A DNA stretch of 64,000 nt from Cryptomeria japonica (taxonomy: Eukaryota; Streptophyta; Pinopsida; Cupressales; Cupressaceae): the NCBI RefSeq assembly GCF_030272615.1, contig NC_081406.1:476870900-476934899 (forward strand), given 5' to 3'. The notes under the pieces were generated by a model, which saw only the letters and a list, made by a program, of their open reading frames with translations, had not been told where the DNA came from and searched no databases. The position numbers and the translations under genes were made by a program. This document shows, in pieces, positions 21,983 to 34,119 of the stretch. Each line of letters begins with the position of its first letter. The first letter of the stretch is position 1.

Positions 21983-24900
21983 ATGGATCAAACAATAGTG
22001 CCTATCCTAACTCCATATAACTACTTTGAGTGGAAATCACGCATGACAATCTACTTAAGGAAAGCTAGATTACATAGGATTACATAGGGGCTTGAAACTG
22101 AACCTGCTAAAGATGAAGACAAGCCTAAGTGGTTTAACAAATGTGATGAGGCATATGGAACATTGTGTTTGTCTGTTTCTCCTGACTTGCTCTTTCATAT
22201 TGAGTCTTTAAATTCGCCAAATGAAATCTGGAAAAAGTTAGAAACACTATTTGGCACACAAGATTCTATGAGGGGTCATATGTTGGAAAATGAACTAATT
22301 AGTTTAAGTCCAGGCAATTTCAACACAATCTAGGATTTCTTCACTAAATTGAAATCACTAAGGTTGCAGTTAAAACAATGTGGAATTGAAAAGAAAGATG
22401 AACAATTGATTCTTAGTATTCTCTCTAAGCTAAATTTAGAATATTCTGTGTTTGTTTCTACCTTCTATGCTACTAAGGGTGCACTTGGTACACAATTTAC
22501 CATGCCATCTCTAGATGATTTTTCTATCTTTCTCACTCGGGAACAGGATAAGCTAATTCAGATGGGCACTCTTAAGTCCTCTAAGTCACATGCCCTGGCT
22601 GCCAACCAAGACACAAAAGAACAGAAAGGACAAAGTAGTAATAACAATAGTAAGGATAAGAAACAAAAGAATAGCAAGGAGAAGAAGGATCAAACATCAC
22701 TTGCTTTAAAAGCAACTAATGAGACCCAATCTTCCAAGGGCGACAAGCCTAAGAAGGAGAGGGTCCAATGTGCCTATTGTAAAAGACCTGGACATGATGA
22801 ACATAAATGTCTGAAGAAACAAATTGATCATTTGACACACATTCTTGAGAAGAATAATATCAGTGTTCTTGAGTCAATTAAACAGAGTTCTAGTGAGGGG
22901 TCTAACAAGGCAAAAGAAAACAGCAAGGGGAAAGGAAAGGGCAAGGCCCTTGTTGCATTTACTTCTTCACCATCCACTTGGGTTCTTGATTCGGGCACTT
23001 CACACCACATGGCTTCATCTAAGGAAGAATTTGCATCTTTGGAGCCGTGTACTATGCCTTCTATTTTGATGGGTGATGACACTCCTATTGAGGTGTGTGG
23101 GAGAGGGTCTGTTGATGTGAGAGATGGCACATTTGATGATGTTCTTTGTGTGCCCTCATTATCAACTAATCTCCTATCAGTATACCAGATCACTCACACA
23201 GGTTTAGGCAAGCAGGTTGAGTTCACTCCTGATTCAGTGGAGATTCATGAGTTGCACAGTGATTCTACAGTTGCAGTTGGGAGAGCAGATCATCAGTCAC
23301 GACTCTATCTGTTTTCTCACTTTGCTCCTGATCCTCCTTTGACTGTTTTGCTCATTCATTCCAATGATGTGAGTAGATTATGGCATGAGCGGTTTGGCCA
23401 TCTTAACTTCCGCTACTTGCAACAGCTCAACCAACAGAGTATGGTCACAGGGTTGCCTTCAGTTCAGTTTTCAAGTGGTGTTTGCCAAGGTTGCATACTA
23501 GGTAAGCATCCCAAGGAAAAGTTTGATAAAGGAAAGGCATGGAGAGCTTCACAAATACTGGAGTTAGTTCACAGTGATTTGATTGGTCCATTTCAGCATC
23601 CTTCATTCAGCAGGGCCAGATATGTCCTCACATTCATTGATGACTTTTCTCGATATACTTGGGTGTACTTTCTCAAACAGAAGTTTGAGGTATTTGATCA
23701 GTTTCAGGACTTCAAAACTTTTGTAGAGAAGCAATCCGGGAAAGCCATCAAAGTTTTGCGCACTGACAATGGTGGTGAGTATGTCAACCATCGGGTTGAG
23801 AGCTTTTGCACTTCAGAGGGAATTGATTTGCAGCATTCAGTTCCATACAATCCTTAGCAGAACGGTGTGGCAGAACGGAAGAATAGGTCCTTGAAGGAAA
23901 TGGCGAACTGCATGATTCACTCCAGATCTCTTGCACCACAGTATTGGGCAGAGGCCATTAATTGTGCTTGTTATATCCAGAACTGTGTTCCTCACCGAGC
24001 CTTGAAGGGAGTCACTCCTTTTGAAGCTTGGAGCGGTCTGAAACCATCAGTTAAGCACTTCCGAGTTTTTGGTTCTCCTGCATGGGCCCACATTCCTGTA
24101 GAGAAAGACAAGGCCTTGGATCCGCAGAGCAGACCTTGTATATTTGTAGGTTATCCTGATGGTGTGAAGGGTTATCGGTTGCTCCACCCTACTACACATG
24201 AGTTGTTCATTGAGAGGAGTGTTCAGTTTGAGGAGGGCTCCTCGAGCTCACTTTCTACCACTTCTCCAACTCCTACTTTGGCATTGGAGTCACTTGGGAT
24301 ACATGACAGCTCCTTTGATGAGTCAGATTCACTTGAGCAGTCTTCTACCTCCACTTCTGATGCAGAGAGCGATTCAGAGGACTCACCTCCTTCCTCTCCT
24401 AGTCATCATTCAGAGGTTGATGATTCTCCATCTTTCGGTCCACTTTGGGCTAGACAGACCTTGCAATCTGCAGGTGATTGGGTTGGGGATCCATCAGACA
24501 CCAGGCGGACTTGTTCACAGTTCCAGGGTGCTCCACATGTCTTCATTGCTACTGCCTCAGATCCACAGTCTTTTCATGAGGCTTCTGGTATTCCTGAGTG
24601 GGATACAGCTATGCAGGAGGAGTATAGTTCCTTAATGAGGAACCACACTTGGGATCTCGTCCCTCTTCCTAAGGGAAGAAAACTTGTTTGATGTAAGTGG
24701 ATCCATCGGACAAAGTTTGCAACAGATGGGCCGGTTGACAAGTATAAGGCTCGCTTGGTCGCCAAAGGATTCTCCCAGGTTCCTGGGATTGACTACTCTG
24801 AGACTTTTGGGCCAGTTGCTTGAATGAATTCCATCCGACTTGTTCTTGCCATTGCTGTAGCTAATCATTGGGAAGTGCACCAGATGGATGTGAAGAGTGC

Positions 24901-25567
24901 TTTTCTTCACGGTGACCTTTAGGAGGAGATCTACATGGAGCAGCCACAGGGGTTCCTTCAGGATTCTTCACTTGTGTGCCGTCTTCGGAAGTCTCTCTAT
25001 GGCCTCAAACAGGCTCCTCGGGCCTGGTATGCCAAGATGGACTCCTTCCTTCTATCAGTTGGGTTCACTCGGTGCCATTGATCCCAATGTCTACATTTTG
25101 CAACAAGATGATTTACTCGTATTTTTGGTTCTGTATGTTGATGACTTGTTGATCACAGGAAGTTCTTCATCCACTATTGAGGCTGTCAAAACTGCCCTTC
25201 ATGACAGGTTTTTGATGACTGACTTGGGCTTGTTGCATTACTTTCTCGGGATTGAGATCTACCAGTCTTCTTCTGGGATCACCATCAACCAGTCCAAGTA
25301 TGCTCTAGATTTGCTCTCGAGGTTTCATATGGCTGATTGTAAGCCTGCTCCGACTCCCTTTCTTTCTGGAGTCAAACTTGAGGCTCAGTGTTCTTCTCCA
25401 CTTGTTGATGGCACTTTGTACCAACAGCTTGTTGGGAGTCTCATTTATCTGACTCATACAAGACCTGACATTTCATATGCTGTAGGCATGGTCTCTTGAT
25501 TCATGCAGGAGCCTCATGAGCTGCACTGGAAAGCAGCCAAGAGAATCCTTCACTACATTCAGGGTAC
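21983..25567 (+). pseudogene. Copia B gag-pol, part 1: gag, protease, integrase, reverse transcriptase
   Basis: The frame starts at ATG 21983 (MDQTIVPILTPYNYFEWKSR, a gag start). It runs through a zinc knuckle CAYCKRPGHDEHKC, the protease site VLDSGTSHHM, the integrase zinc region LWHERFGHLNFRYL...CQGCILGK, the catalytic segment HSDLIGPF...LRTDNGGEY, and RT with YVDDLLITGS intact, up to HYIQGT. It is broken by seven in-frame stops near 22085, 22331, 23855, 24689, 24821, 24918 and 25497, and by one frameshift near 25075. All seven stops can arise from CAG, CGA or TGG by one transition. The frame is interrupted at 25568 by element C. Confidence 0.93.
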
Positions 25568-26000
25568 TGTTGTGACCATTTCACACATCGCCCCATTGAA
25601 AATGGGGACCCCCTCTTTTTGCTCGCCTTTCGCTTCGTTTTTTAGGATTTTGTTAGTCAGTCAGTTGTCTGGATTTAGGGTTAAGCCTTAGGGTTTTCGT
25701 TAACGTCTTTTCAAGCCAGAATCCAGTCAGTTTTGAGAGCTTTGAGCTTCTTTTCTAGGATGCAATTTTGAATGCAATGATTTCGCCAGATTGGTCTATT
25801 TTTTCAATTGGAATTTTGAATGCAGAGCTTAATTTTTTCTAAGTGTTGATGATGAAATGTGAATTTTTGTCCAATTGACTAATTTTGACCAAATTTTGAC
25901 TTTTTTGATTTTCGATCCCGGGCATTGAGAATGGTTTGTTTTCGCCTCGTGAATTGATTAAACTTGTAAAATCATGTTATTTTAGCCTGTAGGAGCAAAA

Positions 26001-27768
26001 TCGCTCCTGTCCCTCAGTGAAGGACGGGAGCTCGTTTTCAAATATCTTACTGTCCCTGCAGAGTCAAGATGAATTTCGAGTTGGAAGTGATAGAGAAAGG
26101 CGAGATCTTTCCATTGAATATAAATTGAAGATTTTCACGAACACAGAAATGCCTCCAGGAGCAAAATCGCTCCTGTCCCTCAACGAAGGACCAGAGCTAC
26201 AAACCCAATTTTGCTTTGTCCTTGCAAGATTTCGACGACTTGACGATTTGAAGAGGTCCAAAGGGAGATGTTTTATCAGATGAATATAATTTGAAGTGCA
26301 AATATGAAGAAGAATGACTCAGAATGCTAAAATCGCTCCTGTCCCTCTCCAAGGGACCAGGGCGAAATATGTTATAGCTCCCATCCCTCTCCCAGGGACC
26401 AGAGCGATATTCTTCATAGAGTAAAATCCAGGCCAAGATCAAGTCAAGTTTGTGTTTGGTGGCAAGGAAGATGGTGAAATGAACTCATTGAATATAAATT
26501 GAATATTTTAAAATGTCAACAAGGGTCCCAAAATGCCTAGTTCGCTCCTGTCCCTCAGGAAGGGACCAGAGCGATTTTTGTTATAAATGATTTTCTTGCC
26601 AAGTTTCAATCGATCCCAAGGCATGAATGAATGGAAGGACGCATTACGAACCCGTTGAATATAAGTTTTGAAGGTGACAAGGTGAAATGAAGACCACAAG
26701 AACAAGATCGCTCCTGTCCCTCTCCAAGGGACCAGGGCGATACAGTGGTTATGTTGCCTTTTCCTCAAGTTTAAAACCAATCCAAGTCAAAACGAAGGGT
26801 GGCAAGGACGTTTCAAGGCATCTTCATCGAGCACAAGTTACCAAGGTCATCACATTGAAGAAATTTGCACTCTAAGACCCAGTTCGCTTCTGTCCTCCAG
26901 GAAGGGACCAGAGCGATATTAGGTATATTGGCCAGCTCATGCAAGAATCACGTAAGGTCAAGGTTTTGCAAGATCGTAGAGGGTCCGTGGTATGATTAGA
27001 AGGTGATATGCAAAGGTTTTGAACGTCCGAATGTTGCCAAATAAGCTAAAGAGCTCATATCGCTCCTGTCCTTTGGACAAGGACCAAAGCGATTTCATTA
27101 AAAACACTCATACTCCTTCAAAGTCAAGGCAAGGCGAGGATGGACAAGGTAAAGGACGCTGTTCGAAGGCAATAAACGATGAACCAAGGTTAAATGTTAC
27201 CAACTTGAGCTCAAAACGGAGAAAAAACATGGATCGCTCCTGTCCCTCTCCAAGGGACAAGGGCGATGATCCTTATAACATCCAAACACCTCATGAAAGC
27301 AAGTGGGACATGCGTGGAATGGACTAGCAATGATGTTATTCGCCTAGCAATGGAAGTTCGAAGATCGAAGATGCAAGATGAACGTGAAAACATGGAGATC
27401 GCTCCTGTCCCTCTCCAAGGGACAAGGGCGATGTTAGCCAAAACACATGATATCCTTTGACAATCACGTTAAGATAAAGACGCACAAGGTTTTAAATGGC
27501 ATTTGGAAGATGATACAAGAAAAAACCCGTATCAAAATGGAGAATTTCAAGCGAAAACCTTAGGATCGCTCCTGTCCCTCTCCAAGGGACAAGGGCGATG
27601 ATACATCTAAAGACACTCATGCGCACATGCAGGGCAATCTAATTCGAAGAACCCAATAAGATGATCGATTTGGAACGTGGAAATGAAGGAGTTGAACGTT
27701 GAAAACGCAAGAATCATGACAAAAATGGTGAATCGCTCCTGTCCCTCTCCAAGGGACCAGGGCGATGA
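26001..27768 (+). repeat. Array of 12 hairpin cores with about 167-bp period (in C)
   Basis: A core of about 36 bases of the form TCGCTCCTGTCCCTCTCC...GGGACCAGGGCGA recurs. Core starts are at 26001, 26167, 26333, 26376, 26541, 26708, 26884, 27060, 27234, 27399, 27567 and 27733. Apart from the extra core at 26376 the steps are 165-176 bases. Each core folds on itself (ATCGC with GCGAT, CCTG with CAGG, TCCCT with AGGGA). The spacers are strongly diverged and share only traces such as TTGAATATAA.TTGAA. So the array is an old tandem repeat in which the hairpin alone stayed conserved. Confidence 0.85.
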
Positions 27769-28084
27769 GGTACGTCCACTTCATTTCCAAAATTTTGGCG
27801 CCAAATTAACCTCTTTGAATTCATTTTAATGCTAAAGTTCGATAAACTTTAAAATCCTATTTAATTGGCATTTAATATGGCGTTTCGCATTTATTAATTA
27901 TTTTGCCTTGATTTAAAAATCGAAATTTATTAATTAAAAAACGAAAGGCATTTAATTAATTATTAATTAATCATAAAAAAAAATCAATTGGGGCGCTTTG
28001 ATATGGAGGTCGGTCTTATTATTTAATTAAAAAATCATTTTAAATTGCTATATTTTCCAAGTCGGCCTTGATAAATGGAGAGGT

Positions 28085-28110
28085 GCAAGTGCTATATATG
28101 GAGGGTGAAA
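28085..28110 (+). promoter_or_regulatory. Internal TATA box of element C, upstream of its ORF
   Basis: GTGCTATATATGGAGGG has a canonical plant TATA (28093-28099) about 540 bases before the start of the long protein frame. The intervening leader is AT-rich and has a possible acceptor (TGTGTAG|GT) just before ATG 28641, which would fit a leader intron. This arrangement suggests a separate transcription unit for the protein. Confidence 0.45.
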
Positions 28111-28640
28111 TTGTCATTTTCACATAATCATTTTACTTATCTTACATGCGATATTGAGGAAGACGAAGAAAGTGCGAAGTGTGTTTGAAGAAGTGCGAAT
28201 ATCATCCAAAGGTGGCGCTAATACTTCCAAGGTGGTGCGATATTTGAAGATCTATATTGAGCGAATTTGCCAAGATTTGAAGGTCACGCCAAAGGCGAAC
28301 TTGAAAGATCACGTCAAAGACAAAGGTGGCGAAATTGATTTTCTTTGAGGAGATCACGTTGAAGATCATCTACACCTCAATTTTGTCTAGGCGAATTTTG
28401 TTCTTTTTGCATTCTAGGGTTAGCTCTCTATTGAGGTATGGCGATTTGATTTTATTGTTTTATTTATTCATCGTCATATTTTAAATTTTAATATTTTTTG
28501 AATTTTGAATTCCTAGCTCAATCGTTTTATTTTAGGAAGTGATAACTCAAAGACTTATCATGAAGTTTCCTAAAATTTCTCCTCTAATCTATGTTATTCA
28601 TTGCAAAATCTAGCTTCTCATTATGAAATGTTGTGTAGGT

Positions 28641-31600
28641 ATGGCGACCCCGAAGGCGGGAGCATCCACCAGTCGCTCAGCTCTCATGAAAGAAGATCAG
28701 AAGACCGAAGAAGTGGAGACCAAGATCGTGTCGAAGTGGAACAACATTGGAGATACAAACTTGGGGAACTTTAGCACGAAGAAGTTTCGAGAGGTCCCTT
28801 ACATTGGTAAGCCATCACCTGTCGCCCGGAGAATAATCGAGAGTGGTATCATTAAGGCGGCAGGCTTTCCTCCAGCTATTCAGTGCCATGAATTGATGAT
28901 CGAGTGTGCTCGTCACTATGATCCACAGTCCAGAACGATCGTGTCTAAAGAGGGAAACACTTTGGCGTACCTTTCAGAGGAAGCTATAAGTGAAGCTTTC
29001 CATCTTCCAGAGCACAGGGATATGATATACAAGAGCATAGAAGGAGCCAGATCAATGTACGAAGATGATCCAGATGCGTGTCTAAGTATTATCAATAAAG
29101 AACTGGCTACTCAAAAGTCGTCCCCGTTTGAGCAAGGTCTCGAACACACCGCACAGGATTGATTTCCAGGAGGAGTACAGAGATTTAATTGCCATGCTCA
29201 ACCGAGTTACAGGAGCCCCTCATGCCTTCTATTTCGAGAAGTGGATATTTTACTTCATCCAGGTGATTGTTCAAGGGAAAGGTACAATACATTGGGCTAG
29301 GATGATTAGCCATTGCTTAGACGTACAGTTGAGGAGACTCAAGGCTACTAAGTCCTTCCACATGAGTTCATATGTCATCTATGCCTTGATCAGGAGTGTT
29401 GAATACGCAGGACTACCTCACAGAGGAGTGATTGGAAGAGGACCCGGCGAGGTTAGAGCTTGTGATTCCTATGCCTACTTGCATCATCCGCCAGGGAGCA
29501 ACTATAAGTTGGTTAATGATACTTTCACGATGAACATCACCAGGACGTTGCAAGGTGGAATTCACAACAGGTTATCTCAGGATGCCCAGGAATTCATAAG
29601 GAGGTACGGTGCTTGGTTCATTCAGTTTCCCAAGTTCACTTATATTAGAGTGCATGGATGTCCTTTACCACCATACATGTTGCCGAGATACCCGACAGAC
29701 AGAATTGTGTTACTTGAAGTAACAAGACAGTTGGCAGCATATGTGAAGGCATTCAGACACAGACATCAGAATGGAGTTCCAGTACCCATTATTTTGGGTA
29801 ATTCAGTTGAGGTATGTCCTAATGCTTTAGCCATGGATGACGCAGAGAAGGAGTTAGCCTTGTATTCTTTTTCATCTTTTGCTTTGAGAGAAAGCTTTGA
29901 TCCACATGGACATTTAGAGGAGACGGTCGGTAGAAGGTTTAGGCATGAGTATCAGATTGAAGATTTTATGATGAATCTCTTAGATGATCTTGAAGTGAAA
30001 CGAAAAATGCATTCTAGATTGCCTTTGGATTTCATCAGGAAATGCAGGATTTACAGAGTGGCCGACCAAGCTCAGGACAGTGGCAGACATATCCAGTCTT
30101 CCTATGATCGAGAAAGCAAAATAGTAAGGTTAGATTGGAATGAGCCCGAGGTCGTGGATTTAGATACTTTGATGGCACCAGTCTTGTCTTATGCTCGCAG
30201 ATGGGTTGACATTCAGCATCAGAAGTTGAGAGAACAAGGCATAGCTATGTCTTTCACTTTGGAAGAGAAACCTGCCGAAGGTGGAGCTAGTGTGAGTGAA
30301 GGCAATCCTAATCCTAGAAATTCAGGTGAAGGTAACCTTCGATGTGCCAGTGAGGGCAATCTCCATCCAAGAGGTTCGAAGAGGAAAGAGAGACCTGGAA
30401 AGAGAGAGTCTTCCAAGAAGAAACAAGAGGCTAACAGAGATCGATCATCCGGTACTTCTTCTAGACCTGAGAAGAGAACAATTCAAGTGGAAGAATCCAT
30501 GGAGTCGATGGTACAGAATGACAGGCAGGAAGAAGGACAGACACAGCATGGGTCACCAGATGGATCTCTCCAAGACTATGAGTTAGATGAAGACAAAGAA
30601 GACAATGAAATAACATCTCCTCCCAGACAAGAAGAAATAGTGCATAAAGAGATTCAAGTTCAAGAAACAAGATCGATTATCCCAGATTGGTTGAAGGAAA
30701 GATTAACCAAGGTGATCGTAATAGAGGACGAAGACAATGCAATTGATTTAGAGAGCCTTGTTGGACGTTCACACGAAGTAACAGAGAAGAGAAAGGCTAC
30801 CAAGATATCCAAGATGATTCGAGATGAGACTGGATCCAGGAAATTGCAGATAGCTACACCGGCAGCAGACAAATATGAGGGTGAGATCCTAGCAGAGGAA
30901 TATGATATATAGACTTTTGAGTTAGGACCACCTACCGCAGAGCAGACTCTAGATGATGCTACCGATTCATTTGAGGCATTGAAAGACAAGCTTAGAGAAG
31001 AAATGGAGAAGAATAGAAAGCTTGAGAGAGAGGTCGGTGCATGGAGGACGTATTTCAGTCACATCAATGAACCTTTGGGACGTCAGGATCCAGTTAGATC
31101 ACCAGTGCAAGCATTGCCGCTTCAATCAATCAATGAAGTAGAAAGATTCAGGAACATGGTCCAACGTACAAGTAATTGGATGGATAGATCTCATACAGTG
31201 GCTGTAGAGTTTGTAACAAGGATGATGAAGTTTATTCATCAAGCTATCCAGGTTCTTGAGATGATCCACAATTTGATGATAACAGTAGCTGCATTCGCCC
31301 ATACCAAGGACGTTATCATTCCTGTCTTGAAAGTTATTAGACACACATCAAGGAAGATTTTAGCGCAGGAGAGGATCTTGGATGGAGAACCTCACAGTTT
31401 GTTTCATTGGTCAACCTTACTCCATATGAAGAATGTTTTCTTCGAAGACATCAGTACTAGATGTAGCCAAGTTGAGGAGGTGATCAATCCGATCCAGGAC
31501 AAAGTATTTGAGGTACTTCGTACCATTCTTGACAGAAGGATCGAGGTCGAGACAGATGTGGATATGCAGGAACTAGAGGATAGAATCAAGGTCATCTTTT

Positions 31601-31872
31601 GCAAAGACGCAAATGTTACAGATGAGCAGTATGATCAGATGTTTGCCACCATGCTCCTGATTGAAAGGACGAAGGAACTTGAACCTTCATGGGACGCAGC
31701 TCTTCTAGATGCATTCGATCAGGTCATCCACTTAGAAGAGAGTGTGAAGAATCTTCTCGAGATTCCAATTGCAGAAATCAAAGGAATCGTATCAAGATTC
31801 ATTGCATATGCTAAGAAAGAGAATTGGAAAGGGAATAAGATTCTAGATGAAAGGTTGTTACAGATGACATGA
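28641..31872 (+). pseudogene. Unrecognised element-encoded protein of about 1,077 codons (copy C)
   Basis: From ATG 28641 (MATPKAGASTSRS) the frame runs to 29162. A one-base indel in or near the A run at 29113 shifts to the next frame, which runs to a TAG at 30910-30912, where copy D has a sense codon. The frame then continues to a TGA at 31872. The N-terminal third has KAAGFPPAIQCHELMIECA and AYLSEEAISEAFHLP. The middle has FHMSSYVIYALIRSVEYAG, ITRTLQGGIHNRLSQDA and WFIQFPKFTYIRVHG. A charged, disordered-looking segment (about 30290-30650) follows, then a helical C-terminal part. No RT, integrase or protease motif is present. The middle loosely recalls plant 'putative transposon protein' domains. 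A gag-like or DNA-binding role is only a guess. Confidence 0.7.
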
Positions 31873-31974
31873 CATCTTATTTCTCATTGGTTTATGCCTC
31901 CTAGGTTTTTGTGCCAAATTTAATATTTGGCTATGTATTTAATATTGTTCAGTAAAAAGGAGGCCATTTGTAAC

Positions 31975-32240
31975 AAACCCTAATTAGGGTTTAGGTGTCA
32001 TGATCTTGTCCGTTGATCTACTTTCAATCTGGACCTTTCATTGTAATTGGGGATGCTATTTATACCCCCATTTTTCATTTCATTGAATAATAGAGAAATA
32101 GTGTAATAGTGTGAGAGTTAATAGTTGATGTAAGAGAGATTAGAGTTAGAAGCAATTTCATTTTGTAGTAAGATTGAGCTTTGAAGAGAGAAATTCAAGC
32201 AATTGTTGTACATGATGACTTGGAAATCAATAAAATATTG
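31975..32240 (+). promoter_or_regulatory. 3' promoter and poly(A) region of element C
   Basis: A palindromic telo-box-like AAACCCTAATTAGGGTTT (31975-31992) precedes a TATA-like CTATTTATACC (about 32056) by some 65-80 bases. AATAAA follows near 32230. The order fits a U3 promoter, R and U5 of an LTR. Element F has the same palindrome (54811-54825) at the same relative place on the minus strand. Confidence 0.5.
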
Positions 32241-32931
32241 AAGTTATGGTGTTTTGTTGCAAATTTCTTGAGTTATCTTCATGGTTGTTTGATCTACTTG
32301 AATCGTGCTCAATCAAAGTAGTTTGTTAATTTGAAAGACTAAGTGTGAGATTTGATATTTGGTAGGATTCGTAATCCAAACCACTAGCTTCTTGCTGATT
32401 GTAGGAACGCCTTGCGTGGTCGACTGGAGAATACATTGAGTCCTTTAAACTTCAATCATTATTGAATCTTGGATATGTACCTTCGTAGTAGTGTCCTTGA
32501 TCTTTGATGTATTGAGTATCATTTTATTACCTTAGAAGATCGCACTAATTTCAATTGAGTTGTTATCTTATGGCAAAATTGAAGTTGGTTGAATCTTGCC
32601 AAGTCTCATCCATACTAAGTCATTCATAGGGTTAGGCTAGATTAGACCTCTTTTAAACCCTACTCCTTTTGCTATTTTTGAAAGTTCCTTTAGTTTAGAA
32701 AATCTTGAACTTTCGGAATACGTAAGGCCCCTTGGAGGAAACAGCAAATCACATCATACCGCTGGAAGCTTGTCCACACGTAGAGACCCTACTAAAAGAA
32801 CCTTGGAGTCTACCTAACTGATCCTTTATGCGTATCTTCAGCAGTTAGAGACTATTTTCTCAAGAGAGGATAAGATGCCTATTGGTATTTTATTCTGTGT
32901 ATGATGGTGTACAAAATACGTCAACAGGTAC

Positions 32932-33460
32932 TCACAGTTTTGGGATTCACTATGCAGCAAGCATTGAGCTTGACTTGGTGGGCTACACAGATTCAGATTG
33001 GGCGGGCGATTCTCAAGATCGCAAATCTACTTCAGGCTACAGCTTCTCACTTGGTTCAGGTCTTGTTTGTTGGTCGAGCAAGAAGCAGTCTGCTATTGCT
33101 CTATCTTCTACAGAGGCCGAGTATCGGGGGGCTGTGAATGCCGCCACTGAGGCCATTTGGCTTCAAAATCTCCTCACTGAGTTTGGTATCCAGATCAAAC
33201 GGCCATCAATCATATTTTGTGACAACCAGAGTGCCATTCAGATCTCACGGAATCCGGTCCATCATCAGCGGACCAAACACATCCGAGAGCTCATCCATGG
33301 CCACGTCATCGACCTTCGCTACTGTCCGACTTCCGAGCAGGTTGCTGATATCTTCACCAAACCCTTCACTGAGAGCAAGTTCCTTCATTTGCGAGCTTTG
33401 CTGGGGGTACGGAATGCTTCATCTTCTGGGGGGGCTTCTTCCTCTCACTCGGAGTCCTGA
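32932..33460 (+). pseudogene. Copia B pol, part 2: RNase H to the C-terminus
   Basis: The frame picks up after element C with the RNase H domain: DLVGYTDSDWAGDSQDRKST, then SLGSGLVCWSSKKQSAIALS, STEAEYRGAV, FCDNQSAIQISRNPVHHQRT and KHIRELIHGHVIDLRY. It ends EQVADIFTKPF...SSSHSES with a stop at 33458-33460. This segment itself is free of stops. The acidic residues of the D-E-D RNase H site appear to be present. It was one protein with 21983-25567 before C inserted. Confidence 0.92.
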
Positions 33461-33590
33461 CTCTCTCTACTCTTGGGGGGGGTCTCTTTTCTCTCTCTTT
33501 TTGAGGGAATTTTATGTACATGGGTACCTCATCAGGCTTGATTTGTCGGGACCCATTTCTACATCCACCTAAGCTTCACTTATGGGGGGG

Positions 33591-34119
33591 TGTTAGTTTA
33601 GGTTTTTATTTTCTAGTGGGTTATTTATTTTTTCCTTATATTCCTAGGTTTTTTCTACACTTCTTTTAATCTTGCTTAGGTTAATAAATCATGCTTAATT
33701 AGGTGAGTGGTTATGAGGTGTCACCTTCCTACATGTGTGCATCCATTTTCTATCTTGGGAAGATACTTGCTATCTTTAGTCCAAGAGATGGTTGCTCTTG
33801 ATTGATCGGTATTGCCACCTCTTCCCTCTCCCTGGTCTATAAAAGCATGCTACCTGACTTGTATTTGGCATCTCTTGATTTTGTATCCTCTTAATGCTAT
33901 TTTGCTTCTAGCATTTGCATTACTCTCTTGGAGACTAACTCTGTGTTGGTACTTTGATTTTGTATCCTCTTAATGCTATTTTGCTTCTAGCATTTGCATT
34001 ACTCTCTTGGAGACTAACTCTGTGTTGGTACTTTGATTTCGTATCATTTGCATTCATAGTTTAGATATCTATTCATTTGCACTAGTTTTCTGGGTTTATA
34101 ATCTTTTCAGATTTTATCA
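33591..34119 (+). repeat. 3' LTR of Copia B with an internal 79-bp duplication
   Basis: It follows a G-rich polypurine tract (TATGGGGGGG, 33581-33590) and runs from TGTTAGTTTAGG to TTTTATCA. It is 89 bases longer than the 5' LTR. A 79-base segment (from TTTTGTATCCTCTTAATGC) is repeated in tandem around 33875-34035, and ten extra bases (TTCCTACATG) lie near 33727. These changes arose after insertion, or were present in only one LTR. Confidence 0.92.

Larger units (their letters stand above)
25568..32926 (+). mobile_element. Element C: 7.36-kb LTR-like element with a large ORF, no pol
   Basis: The borders are exact: TGTTGTGACC at the start, GTCAACA at the end, and GGTAC on both sides (25563-25567 and 32927-32931). 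Inside are a hairpin array (26001-27768), a TATA box (28093), a long protein frame (28641-31872), and a second TATA (about 32056) followed by a poly(A)-type signal (AATAAA near 32230). No second LTR, primer site, polypurine tract, integrase or RT was seen. TG...CA, a 5-bp duplication and one promoter-to-poly(A) order fit a solo copy of one giant LTR that carries a gene in its U3. A gag-only non-autonomous element with lost LTRs is the alternative. Element D shares both termini and the protein. Confidence 0.85.
20361..34119 (+). mobile_element. Copia element B (plus strand), inserted in A and split by C
   Basis: Element B has LTRs at 20361-20800 and 33591-34119, an exact primer site TGGTATCAGAGC at 20801-20812, gag-pol from 21983 and a polypurine tract before 33591. 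It lies in the integrase frame of element A. The flanks GCGT (left) and GTGT (right) fit a 4- to 5-bp duplication with one later change. Element C (25568-32926) is inserted in its RT/RNase H region. Without C it is about 6.4 kb. Confidence 0.92.

Noticed and set aside
31975-31992. Telomeric repeat
   Set aside because: A single palindromic AAACCCTAATTAGGGTTT is present and not a tandem TTTAGGG array. It is treated as a promoter motif.
25568-32926. Element C as an ordinary LTR retrotransposon with two LTRs
   Set aside because: The first and last kilobases show no direct repeat by eye, and no primer site or polypurine tract lies inside. The solo-LTR reading is preferred but not proven.
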